From a virus, in IMG/VR virus record IMGVR_UViG_3300046028_000627, positions 1 to 47,430 of that record: DNA of 47,430 nucleotides; one strand, written 5' to 3'. Positions within the stretch are counted from its first letter, which is position 1. Each line of letters opens with the position of its first letter. Below are positions 37,683-46,058 of this stretch, one piece after another. The position numbers and the translations under genes are program-made. The notes below the pieces were generated by a model. It saw only the letters and a program-made list of their open reading frames with translations, was not told the origin of the DNA and ran no database searches.

Positions 37683-37912
37683 AAGCCCCGCAAAAAAGCC
37701 TGAAAGATTGGGGCGCTCAGAAGTGGCGCACCAAGTCCGGCAAGCCATCATCTGAGACAGGTGAGCGTTATCTACCTGAGAAGGCCATCAAAGCCCTGTC
37801 ATCGGCTGAATATGCGGCGACCACCAAGGCAAAGCGTGAGGCCACAGCCAAGGGTGAACAATTTGCGAAGCAGCCCAAGAAGGTTGCCGAAAAGATTAAG
37901 AGGTTTCGATGA
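37679..37912 (+). CDS. Small conserved basic phage protein (DUF5872-like)
   Basis: A 77-residue Lys-rich protein, MKAPQKSLKDWGAQKWRTKS then GERYLPEKAIKALSSAEYAA and a charged helix. It fits, from memory, the DUF5872 family. It is the second of three consecutive small basic proteins, each overlapping the next by 4 nt, so their amounts are probably matched. Confidence 0.75.
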   Translation: MKAPQKSLKDWGAQKWRTKSGKPSSETGERYLPEKAIKALSSAEYAATTKAKREATAKGEQFAKQPKKVAEKIKRFR

Positions 37913-38202
37913 AGACTCCAGCCTATGCACGCAAGGAAGGTCAAAACCCCAAAGGCGGCCTGAACGCCAAAGGGCGTGCTGCTGCCCGTGCTGAAGGTAT
38001 GAATCTCAAACCTCCCGTGAAGTCTGGTGACAATCCCCGCAGGGCATCGTTTCTAGCCCGTATGGGCGGCAATCCTGGCCCTGAATACAAAGATGGTGAA
38101 CCTACCCGCCTGCTGCTAAGTTTGAGAGCTTGGGGCGCATCATCTAAGGCTGATGCTCAAGCCAAAGCAAAACGCATCAGCGCACGAAACAAGGCCAAGT
38201 GA
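37909..38202 (+). CDS. Small conserved basic phage protein (DUF6321-like)
   Basis: A 97-residue protein with ARKEGQNPKGGLNAKGRAAA, PPVKSGDNPRRASFLARMGG then GPEY, and LLLSLRAWGASSKADAQAKA. It fits what I recall as DUF6321, often found beside DUF5872 in phage contigs. It is the third of the basic trio. Its stop overlaps the gp10-like start. Confidence 0.75.
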   Translation: MKTPAYARKEGQNPKGGLNAKGRAAARAEGMNLKPPVKSGDNPRRASFLARMGGNPGPEYKDGEPTRLLLSLRAWGASSKADAQAKAKRISARNKAK

Positions 38203-39608
38203 TGCAGATACCTATCTTGAACGGCATTTTTACTGACAGCACCCCTGAACTGCGTACATCGTACCCAGTGAACCTTGTGCCTGTACCTAAAACATCAGGC
38301 ATCAGTAATGGGTTTCTGCGACCAGGCGATGGGATTGTGGCAAACGGCACAGGGCCAGGCGTTGATCGTGGCGGCATAAACTGGCAAGGCAGTTTGTATC
38401 GTGTCATGGGTACAAAGTTGGTGGAAATCGACAGCGTAGGCACAGTGACTATATTGGGTGATGTGGGTGGGCCAGTAGATCAACTGGTGACATTTGATTA
38501 CAGCTTTGATTTACTTGCGATTGCATCCGGTGGTCGCTTGTATTATTGGAATGGCACAACCCTAACGCAAGTGACCGATCCTGACCTTGGTGTGGTGCTT
38601 GATGTGGTGTGGGTCGATGGTTACTTTATGACCACAGATGGTGAATTCTTGATCGTCACAGAACTAACAGACCCAACTCAAGTCAATCCGCTGAAATATG
38701 GAAGCTCGGAAGTTGACCCAGACCCAGTGGTTGCGCTACTAAAATTGAGAAATGAAATCTACGCATTGAACCGCAATACGATTGAGGTATTCGATAACGT
38801 GGGTGGTGAGTTATTCCCATTTGCACGAATTGATGGCGCACAAATCCAAAAGGGCGTTGTTGGGACATTTGCTTGCTGTGTCTTTATTGAGCGCATTGCG
38901 TTTTTAGGAAGTGGTAGGAATGAAGCACCAAGCATCTATGTAGGCGCTTCGGCTGTTGCACAAAAAATAAGCACTCAAGAAATCGACAATCTTTTGCTTG
39001 AATACACTGAGGCGCAATTGGCTTTGGTTAAGTTAGAGGCGAGAAACGACAAGAGTCATCAACACCTTTATGTGCATTTGCCTGATCGCACCATAGTTTA
39101 TGACGCATCAGCATCGGAGGCATTACAGACTCCTGTCTGGTTCACCCTGACCACAACCCTAGCAGGATTTGCACAATACCGAGCCAGAAACATGGTTTGG
39201 GTGTACGACAAGTGGATGGTGGGCGACCCGCAATCCACCAATATCGGTTATTTGGTGCAAGACACAGGCCATCATTGGGGGCAACAAGTGCGGTGGGAGT
39301 TTGGCACACTGATTGTCTACAACGAGAGTAACGGTGCTATCTTCAACGAAATGGAACTTGTGAGCCTGACGGGTAGCATTGCATTAGGCAAAAACCCACA
39401 AATAAGCACCAGCTATTCTTTGGATGGGCAGACTTATTCACAGGAAAAGTTTATCTCTGTCGGCACGATTGGCAACCGCCAAAAGCGTTTGGCATGGTTT
39501 CAGCAGGGTCACATGAGGAACTGGCGCATCCAGCGTTTCCGTGGAGATAGTGATGCTCATGTGTCCTATGTGCGCTTAGAGGCACAGATTGAAGCATTGG
39601 CATACTGA
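38202..39608 (+). CDS. P22 gp10-like packaged-DNA stabilisation protein
   Basis: A 468-residue protein matching the phage stabilisation family. It has LRTSYPVNLVPVPKTSGISN then GFLRPGDGIV, RGGINWQGSLYRVMGTKLVE, DPTQVNPLKYGSSEVDPDPV and IYALNRNTIEVFDNVGGELF then PFARIDGAQIQKG. In P22 gp10 forms the hexameric ring below gp4 and gives the base for the tailspikes. Length matches P22's 472. It is coupled to genes on both sides by one-base stop/start overlap. Confidence 0.92.
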   Translation: MQIPILNGIFTDSTPELRTSYPVNLVPVPKTSGISNGFLRPGDGIVANGTGPGVDRGGINWQGSLYRVMGTKLVEIDSVGTVTILGDVGGPVDQLVTFDYSFDLLAIASGGRLYYWNGTTLTQVTDPDLGVVLDVVWVDGYFMTTDGEFLIVTELTDPTQVNPLKYGSSEVDPDPVVALLKLRNEIYALNRNTIEVFDNVGGELFPFARIDGAQIQKGVVGTFACCVFIERIAFLGSGRNEAPSIYVGASAVAQKISTQEIDNLLLEYTEAQLALVKLEARNDKSHQHLYVHLPDRTIVYDASASEALQTPVWFTLTTTLAGFAQYRARNMVWVYDKWMVGDPQSTNIGYLVQDTGHHWGQQVRWEFGTLIVYNESNGAIFNEMELVSLTGSIALGKNPQISTSYSLDGQTYSQEKFISVGTIGNRQKRLAWFQQGHMRNWRIQRFRGDSDAHVSYVRLEAQIEALAY

Positions 39609-40477
39609 TGGCAACCGCACCCATCTCACGCAGACTGAACTTGACCCGTGACCAGCTTGCGGAGTTCTTGACCGATCAGCAACAAATCAGACAGTTTGAA
39701 TTGCTGTTTTCCACTGTTGACCAACTTCAAGTAATTGTTGGAACTGACTTTGAATTTCAAGCAGACAATGCAGCGGCTGGTGCAAATTCAGCATTGGCAC
39801 AGATCATTGCTTTGGCACAAGAGACTGGTGTTAATAATGCAGCATTGGGTGCAAAGGCGCAGGATGCACTAGACAGGATTGCATTGCTGGCACAAGAAAC
39901 TGCGGTTACCGTGGCATTGGCTGAAAGCAAAGCAAATCAGGCTTTGGCATTGGTGGACAAACTTAATAAATCTGTTGAGGGTTTGCAGATGACCCCTCCA
40001 CCAAGGGAATTCAAACGAGCAAGATATGGGTCGTTTTACGACACCACTACCCAGACAGCAACCACAATCAACACAGCCAAGGCCATCACGTTTAACAGCA
40101 CGGACTTAAGCAATGGGGTATTTATCGGCTCACCTACCTCACGCATCATTGTGGATAGCGAGGGCATTTACAACTTTGATACCTCGTTCCAGTTGGATAA
40201 GACTACGGGCGGCACGGACGAGTTTTATTTTTGGTTCAGGCTTAACGGAACAGACGTGCCCGACAGCGCAAGCCAGATCAGGATTCAGGGTAATGACGCT
40301 GAAATCTTTGCATCACTGAATTACTTTTTTGACCTAAAGGCAGGCGATTACATTGAGATGATGTTTTCAACCACCAGCCTGAGTGTTGAGTTGCTTTCTG
40401 TTGTCGCAGCGCCACCAGTTCCAGCTATTCCGTCCATAATCCTGACAGTTTCAAACAATATCGGAGGTGTCCAATGA
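39608..40477 (+). CDS. Tail-needle-like protein with TNF/C1q-like knob
   Basis: A 289-residue protein located right after gp10, where P22 has the needle gp26. Residues 1-30 (PISRRLNLTRDQLAEFLTDQ) could be the plug. Residues about 50-130 are Ala-rich heptads (coiled coil). Residues about 138-265 are a beta knob with DTTTQTATTINTAKAITFNS, YNFDTSFQLDKTTGGTDEFY then FWFRLNG and ASLNYFFDLKAGDYIEMMFS, the pattern of TNF/C1q-like trimer domains as on the Sf6 needle tip. Such needles seal the tail and pierce the outer membrane. The call is by position and layout. Confidence 0.7.
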   Translation: MATAPISRRLNLTRDQLAEFLTDQQQIRQFELLFSTVDQLQVIVGTDFEFQADNAAAGANSALAQIIALAQETGVNNAALGAKAQDALDRIALLAQETAVTVALAESKANQALALVDKLNKSVEGLQMTPPPREFKRARYGSFYDTTTQTATTINTAKAITFNSTDLSNGVFIGSPTSRIIVDSEGIYNFDTSFQLDKTTGGTDEFYFWFRLNGTDVPDSASQIRIQGNDAEIFASLNYFFDLKAGDYIEMMFSTTSLSVELLSVVAAPPVPAIPSIILTVSNNIGGVQ

Positions 40478-40809
40478 CAGTTACAGTAAAAGTGCTAATC
40501 CCTGCAAAACAGGCAGAGAACAGCCAAACCACCCAATACACCGCAACAAATGTCAAAGCAATTATTGACAAGTTCACGGTGACCAATACCAGTGGCAACA
40601 ATGTGACTTTCAGTTGCAACTTGGTTACTGTGTCTGGTTCAGCAGGGGCATCAAACTTGATTATTGATACGCGAACCATCGTGCCAGATGAGACCTACAC
40701 CTGCCCTGAGTTGGTGGGCCAGGCGCTAGAACCAGGTGGGTTTATTTCCACAATCGCAGGGACGGCAACATCGCTGACCATTCGGGCTTCTGGTCGTGAA
40801 ATAAGTTAA
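40474..40809 (+). CDS. Small beta-sandwich structural protein
   Basis: A 111-residue beta-rich protein (KAIIDKFTVTNTSGNNVTFS, LIIDTRTIVPDETYTCPELV, TSLTIRASGREIS). The pattern recurs in phage virion regions and may form a head or tail decoration. No confirmed family. It overlaps the needle gene by 4 nt, so they are probably co-translated. Confidence 0.6.
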   Translation: MTVTVKVLIPAKQAENSQTTQYTATNVKAIIDKFTVTNTSGNNVTFSCNLVTVSGSAGASNLIIDTRTIVPDETYTCPELVGQALEPGGFISTIAGTATSLTIRASGREIS

Positions 40810-40820
40810 GGAGAACAAGC

Positions 40821-41216
40821 ATGGACAAATTTATGATGATGCCCAAGGGATTCATGGGCTTGCCGATGGATGAAGAATTCATCACCAATGCAGAGAACAA
40901 AAAAAACTACGCCATTGCCGTACAGGATTGGAACTATGGCCCAGAGATGCCAACTAACGCACCTGGGGCCAACAAAGAGTTTTATTCAGGGCTGGCAGAA
41001 GCCATGCAGTGCGATGAAAAAGACGCACGGCGCAAGCATTGCTCGAACTGTGGTTACTACGACAACAGCCTGATGGCGCAAGTCCGTATTGAGCGCATCC
41101 CGATGGCGGCATACGACAAAGGTGCAGGGTTTCGTGGTCACTGCGAGAAGCTCAACTTTATCTGCAATGACATGAGAGTTTGCCAAGCATGGGAAGACGA
41201 TGAGTATGAGGATTGA
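40821..41216 (+). CDS. Cys-rich phage protein, possible metal or Fe-S binder
   Basis: A 131-residue protein with cysteines at 64, 74, 77, 108, 115 and 121 in HCSNCGYYDNSLMAQVRIER, GHCEKLNFICNDMRVCQAWE. I recall similar proteins in virion regions of freshwater phages, without a function. The C-x2-C pair plus three later cysteines would suit a zinc or iron-sulfur site. GGAG lies upstream at a good distance. Confidence 0.6.
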   Translation: MDKFMMMPKGFMGLPMDEEFITNAENKKNYAIAVQDWNYGPEMPTNAPGANKEFYSGLAEAMQCDEKDARRKHCSNCGYYDNSLMAQVRIERIPMAAYDKGAGFRGHCEKLNFICNDMRVCQAWEDDEYED

Positions 41217-41288
41217 GTAAAACTGTGCGAAAATCGAGCCGCTGAGTCTATCGGGCCACCAGCAGCTCACCCTAAACAGGAGTTGTGC

Positions 41289-41732
41289 ATGACCGATGGG
41301 CTTAGAAAAAACCTGACGAAGGTTTTTATGCTGCCTACGCCAGCCGTAGAGTGGCTGCTTATGGTTTTTGACGCAATCCAAGTTTTTGATGATGTTGCCG
41401 ATGGTGATGCAGTTGAGCGCAAAGACCTCAACGCCACCATTTGGAACACGCTGGTGGGCATCAACCAAAACCAATTCTTTATTGCCAACAGTCACCACCT
41501 TGTGCCATTGCTGGCAACGATGATCCTGAAGTGGCAAGCCTCGGACACAGCAGAACGTCAAGGCAAAGCAGATGCTAAATCCTTTGGCTGGCGTGCTGGT
41601 TACTATGACCTGATTTTGATGACTGTCTCGCTCATACACGGCGCTGGCTTTGCCACACAAAATGCCCATTTGGTCATGGCGCTTTATGGCGAGAATTTTG
41701 AAGACTACATGAAGGAGTTCGGCAATGCCTGA
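41289..41732 (+). CDS. Conserved helical phage protein of unknown function
   Basis: A 147-residue helical protein with VEWLLMVFDAIQVFDDVADG, IWNTLVGINQNQFFIANSHH and MILKWQASDTAERQGKADAK. The Asp-rich FDDVADGD and helical repeats resemble a family I recall next to phage ejection genes. The start at 41289 has AGGAG 8 nt upstream. It overlaps the gp7-like gene by 8 nt, suggesting a role in virion assembly or ejection. Confidence 0.62.
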   Translation: MTDGLRKNLTKVFMLPTPAVEWLLMVFDAIQVFDDVADGDAVERKDLNATIWNTLVGINQNQFFIANSHHLVPLLATMILKWQASDTAERQGKADAKSFGWRAGYYDLILMTVSLIHGAGFATQNAHLVMALYGENFEDYMKEFGNA

Positions 41733-42450
41733 TCCAATAACAGCCCTAGTCGTTGGCGGGAGCCAGCTTATCGGTAGTTCAATGCAGGCCAGCGCAGCTG
41801 GAGAAGCCGCAGGCATTCAAGGCGCTGCTGCTGAACAAGGTATTGCAGAACAACGCAGGCAATTTGATGCCATGCGTGAATTGCTCAAGCCTTACACAGA
41901 AGTTGGAGTCCCTGCTCTTGCGGGATTACAGCCCTATGCGCAAGCAGGAGCGCCAGCACTTGAACAACAGCAGGCTTTGCTTGGGCTTCGTGGCCCAGAG
42001 GCGCAACAAGCAGCCATTGCAGGCATTGAAGGTGGTGCTGGATACCAAGCTCAAGTCCAAGCTGGCGAAGAAGCATTGCTCCAACGTGCATCGGCCACTG
42101 GTGGCCTGCGTGGTGGCAATATCCAAGCTGCACTTGGCCAATTCAGGCCAAAAATGTTGCAACAAGAAATTGAAAAGCAATATGGTCGATTGGGTGGCTT
42201 GGCTGACATTGGCCGTGTTACACAGCAAAACTTAGCCCAGATCGGACAGTCATCGGCTGCCGGTACTGGTTCGGCAGGATTACAAACAGGCACCAACGTG
42301 GCCAATCTATTGGCCCAGCAAGGTGCAGCTATGGCTGGTGGAGAACTTGGCCAGGCTAAAGCCTACGGTCAACTGTTTAATCTGCCAGCACAAATGCTTG
42401 GCTTCCAATACGGTGCTGGCGGCAAGGCTGGCGTTGGCTTTGGGTTCTAA
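41725..42450 (+). CDS. P22 gp7-like DNA ejection protein
   Basis: A 241-residue Ala/Gly/Gln-rich protein with RRQFDAMRELLKPYTEVGVP, QQALLGLRGPEAQQAAIAGI, ASATGGLRGGNIQAALGQFR and EIEKQYGRLGGLADIGRVTQ. These are hallmarks of gp7-type proteins packaged in the head and expelled into the cell to build a DNA channel. It is followed by gp20- and gp16-like genes in P22 order. Confidence 0.85.
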   Translation: MPDPITALVVGGSQLIGSSMQASAAGEAAGIQGAAAEQGIAEQRRQFDAMRELLKPYTEVGVPALAGLQPYAQAGAPALEQQQALLGLRGPEAQQAAIAGIEGGAGYQAQVQAGEEALLQRASATGGLRGGNIQAALGQFRPKMLQQEIEKQYGRLGGLADIGRVTQQNLAQIGQSSAAGTGSAGLQTGTNVANLLAQQGAAMAGGELGQAKAYGQLFNLPAQMLGFQYGAGGKAGVGFGF

Positions 42451-42459
42451 AGGACAGTC

Positions 42460-43875
42460 ATGGCAATCAATCCATTCCAAGCACCAATCAACTATGCAGT
42501 TGATGTGCAAAGCCCATTTGAGGCGGCTTTGGGCGGCTTTAAACTTGGCGCTGGTGTAGCAGAGGTAGAAGCAACACGGGCTGCACGTGAGCGTGCTCTT
42601 ACAGCGCAAACAGCCTTGGGTGATTTGTTTAAAAACCCCAATGCCACAGCAGCAGATTACGCACGGGTCACAGCATTTTTGCCAAAAGACCAAGCGGCAA
42701 TCGTCCAAACAGGCTTTGAAGCGCAGACCAAAGAGCAGCAGCAAAACACTTTGAAGGAAGGCACACAGGTATACACGGCTATCAAGTCGGGTAATTTACC
42801 TGTTGCTGAAATGCGTCTTACTGAGCGAGCAAAAGCATTACGAGAAGCCGGAAAAGAAAAAGAGGCGCAAGGTTTTGATGACCTTTCAAATCTGATCCGC
42901 ATGAATCCGACAGGCGCACAAACCACTATTGCACTGACGCTTGCAGCACTTCCTGGTGGAAAAGAGTTTCTTGAAAACGCAGACAAAGCACTGTCTACGC
43001 AAAGAGAAGAAGCACTTGCCCCGGCAAAACTGCAAGAGGCTTTGGGAAAAGCCACACAAGAAGAACAGAAGGCATTAAATGCTGTTGCGACAGCGGCAGA
43101 TGACGTTAAAAAAGCCGAGGCAGAAAATAAGCTGGCACAAGCACAAGCTGACAAAGCAAAAGTTGAGGCTCTGTTTGCTGAAGAAAAAGCCAAAACTGAT
43201 TTAGAAAAAACTCGTGCAGATATTCGTAAAACAGATGCTGACATCTTAATTGCAAAAGAAGACAACCGCATCAAAGCATTGAACGCAACCATTGCCCGAG
43301 AAACAAACGTACTTAGGCGACAAGAGTTGCAGCAAAAGATTGATGATGCAACCGAAAAGCGTGACTCGGCTAAACGAGAACAGCAAGCAACTTTGGCAAC
43401 CGTACAGTCTGACATTGATAACTTTTTGAATACAGGAACACAAATCCTAAATACTCCAATCGAAGTAATTAGATCAGCAACAGGCCCGATTGCATCACGA
43501 TTGCCAACAACAAGTCAGGCTGTTGCCGATTTTGAGGCACTGGTCGAAACCCTTGGTTCTCAGGCGTTTTTGGCGCAGATTCCAAAGATGAAAGGTTCTG
43601 GCGCTTTGTCTGAAAAAGAGGGCGACAAGTTGCAAGCATCTTTGCAAAATTTGAGTCTTAAGCAATCACCAACGCAACTTAAAAACAATGTTACTGAAGC
43701 CATGCGTTTGCTTGAGAAGGGTCGTGCTACTGCCGCAGAACGTGCTGGCTTGCCATCAACTCCAAGGGATGTGCCAGCCGAGGGTTTGACTGTTAGATTG
43801 CCAAACGGTGCAACGGCAACTTTCCCAACCAAGGCTGCTGCTGATGCCTACAAGAAAGCGGCGGGTATCAAATGA
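42460..43875 (+). CDS. P22 gp20-like DNA ejection protein
   Basis: A 471-residue protein. The N-terminus (MAINPFQAPINYAVDVQSPF then EAALGGFKLGAG) is membrane-seeking. Residues about 170-320 are a very long Lys/Glu/Ala coiled coil (KKAEAENKLAQAQADKAKVE). The C-terminal domain ends PNGATATFPTKAAADAYKKA. Size and position fit the second ejection protein of P22-like phages. It overlaps the next gene by 4 nt. Confidence 0.75.
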   Translation: MAINPFQAPINYAVDVQSPFEAALGGFKLGAGVAEVEATRAARERALTAQTALGDLFKNPNATAADYARVTAFLPKDQAAIVQTGFEAQTKEQQQNTLKEGTQVYTAIKSGNLPVAEMRLTERAKALREAGKEKEAQGFDDLSNLIRMNPTGAQTTIALTLAALPGGKEFLENADKALSTQREEALAPAKLQEALGKATQEEQKALNAVATAADDVKKAEAENKLAQAQADKAKVEALFAEEKAKTDLEKTRADIRKTDADILIAKEDNRIKALNATIARETNVLRRQELQQKIDDATEKRDSAKREQQATLATVQSDIDNFLNTGTQILNTPIEVIRSATGPIASRLPTTSQAVADFEALVETLGSQAFLAQIPKMKGSGALSEKEGDKLQASLQNLSLKQSPTQLKNNVTEAMRLLEKGRATAAERAGLPSTPRDVPAEGLTVRLPNGATATFPTKAAADAYKKAAGIK

Positions 43876-46040
43876 TCGACCCAGCAGAACTTGAAGCACT
43901 TGCAAAGCAATTCGGCGGCACAGTTGCGCCAGCCAATGCTCAGACATTTAATGTTCAGACGGATGCCGGAAAAAACGTTGCTATTGATGTTCGGTTTCCT
44001 GGTGCTGAAATGACAGCACCCCCTGAGACACAGCAAGACAGAAGTATGCCAGCCGCTGCGACAGATGTTGCCTCGCTTGCTGCACAGTTTGGCGGCACGA
44101 TTACAGAGCCGCCAACCACCGTAACGGGCCTTGCTGGTGCGGCCACAAGAGGCTTGGCACTACCCGCTGCTGGTGCGCTTGCTGGCGGTGCTGCTGGTGC
44201 TTTGCTTGGAGGTGTTGGTGCAATTCCTGGGGCTATCGCTGGTGCTGGTGCAGCCACCCTTGCTGGCTTGATTGGCGACCCGATTGTTGGTTCAATCAAC
44301 AGTTTGTTTGGCACGAAATACACAATGCCAACCGATGCAATGGAAGACTTGCTTACCCGTGTGGGAGTGGCTGAACCTCGCACAGCAGCAGAGCGCATCA
44401 TGCAAACAACAGCGGCAGGTGCAAGCAGCGCCATGGGGGGTGTTGCTGCTGGTCAAGCATTGCAAGCTGCTGCTCGAGCTCCAGTAAGGCCACAGTCTTT
44501 GGTAGAGCAAGGGAGTGCAGTTACTAGAGAAGTTGGCCGAATGTTAGCCGCAACCCCAGGATTCCAGGCACTTGCTGGTGGAACTGCGGCGGCTGCTGGT
44601 GGTGCTGCCAAAGAAGCTGGCGCTGGCCCTGTTGGTCAAATTGCGGCCACAGTGGGCGGCGCTTTAGTCCCATCTATTCCGGCTGCTACAAGGGCTGTGA
44701 CGCAGCAAGTGGCGCGACAAGTTGCCCCGGCTGGTGCTGGCATCCGTGAGCGTATTGAACCAACCAGCATTGAGCAACTGCGTGCTGGTCAAGAAGTACC
44801 TACCGAACCAACAATCAGAGAGTCGCTGCAAAGCATAAAGGCAAGTGTGGGCGAGAAAATCTCACCACAAGACTCAGCAAACTTACGCAAGCAGATTGCC
44901 CAGAATCCTGATTCGACAGAACTGGTGAACTTCCGCATCTCAGGCACTCAAGCTGTGCCTGATAACGAAGCCACATCTGCGATAACCCAGGGCTGGAAAG
45001 ATGGCACGATTGCCAGCATCAAGGCTGCATCTGACAAAGATCGTCAGGCCATGACCAAGATGCTCAACATCTTCAAGATGGGTGAAAAGCGTGAGGCATT
45101 TCGGGCATTGAACCGACCCGCTGACATCTTGGGCGATACCGTTGATTCAAGGATTCAGTTTCTGTCCACTGCGAACAAGCAAGCTGGTGCTGACATCAAC
45201 AAAATTGCCAACAACCAACTGCGTGGTCAAACCGTAAATTTCGACCCTGCCATCAATACCTTCCTTGATGATCTTGGCACTTTGGGCGTAAAGGTAGAGC
45301 TTGACGCAAACGGGGTCGCCAAGGCCAATTTGCAGGGTTCTGATATACAGGGAGACAGACAGGCTCAACGTGTCTTGAACATGGTTCTGGAGCGTTTGAG
45401 CACGGTTAAAGCACCTGATGCTTATGGCATCCATACAGCCAAGCGTTTTATTGACACTCAAGTAGATTTCGGCAAAAGAAGTCTCGCAAACCCACTGACA
45501 GCACAGGCCGAGCGAACACTGAAGACATTGCGCCGCAATTTGAACGCAACCCTTGGTGAAAGTTTCCCTGATTACAAGGCTGCAAATGCCAAGTATTCGG
45601 ACACCATCACGGCGCTGGATGACTTGCAAAAAGCTGCTGGCACAAACATCGACTTTGATTCTCCAAGCGCAAACAAGCAGCTTGGCACAGCGATGCGAAA
45701 GCTGACCAGCAACTACGGCACACGGGCAAATCTGATTGATTCGCTTGACCAAGCCAATAGCACGGCAACAAAATACGGCATGAAGTTGGATGACAACATC
45801 GTCAATCAGCTCATCTTTGTGAATGAACTTGATCGTATGTTTGGCGCAGCCGCACAAACCTCGCTGAAAGGCCAAGTCTCTGAAGCCATGCAAACTGGTG
45901 TGGATATCGCGAGGGGCGGCGCAGCAAGACGGGCAGTAGAATTGCTCGCAGAGAAGGCCGAAGAGTTGCGTGGCATCAACAAAGAGAACGCAGTTAAAGC
46001 AATGGAAGAACTGCTCAAGCGTAAAGCTGGGCAACCTTGA
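43872..46040 (+). CDS. P22 gp16-like DNA ejection protein
   Basis: A 722-residue protein. Residues 75-150 hold a glycine-zipper membrane region (GALAGGAAGALLGGVGAIPG, AIAGAGAATLAGLIGD). A second Ala/Gly-rich stretch lies at about 175-270. The C-terminal half is helical (INKIANNQLRGQTVNFDPAI, LKTLRRNLNATLGESFPDYK). It is the last and largest of the three ejection proteins, as in P22. I see no clear lytic transglycosylase motif. The tailspike follows 18 nt later. Confidence 0.75.
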   Translation: MIDPAELEALAKQFGGTVAPANAQTFNVQTDAGKNVAIDVRFPGAEMTAPPETQQDRSMPAAATDVASLAAQFGGTITEPPTTVTGLAGAATRGLALPAAGALAGGAAGALLGGVGAIPGAIAGAGAATLAGLIGDPIVGSINSLFGTKYTMPTDAMEDLLTRVGVAEPRTAAERIMQTTAAGASSAMGGVAAGQALQAAARAPVRPQSLVEQGSAVTREVGRMLAATPGFQALAGGTAAAAGGAAKEAGAGPVGQIAATVGGALVPSIPAATRAVTQQVARQVAPAGAGIRERIEPTSIEQLRAGQEVPTEPTIRESLQSIKASVGEKISPQDSANLRKQIAQNPDSTELVNFRISGTQAVPDNEATSAITQGWKDGTIASIKAASDKDRQAMTKMLNIFKMGEKREAFRALNRPADILGDTVDSRIQFLSTANKQAGADINKIANNQLRGQTVNFDPAINTFLDDLGTLGVKVELDANGVAKANLQGSDIQGDRQAQRVLNMVLERLSTVKAPDAYGIHTAKRFIDTQVDFGKRSLANPLTAQAERTLKTLRRNLNATLGESFPDYKAANAKYSDTITALDDLQKAAGTNIDFDSPSANKQLGTAMRKLTSNYGTRANLIDSLDQANSTATKYGMKLDDNIVNQLIFVNELDRMFGAAAQTSLKGQVSEAMQTGVDIARGGAARRAVELLAEKAEELRGINKENAVKAMEELLKRKAGQP

Positions 46041-46058
46041 TTCACAGGAGAACCAGTA

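Noticed and set aside
45147-46034. Leftward 295-residue open frame within the gp16-like gene
   Set aside because: Cys/Leu-rich antisense of a real ejection-protein gene. It has no start signal.
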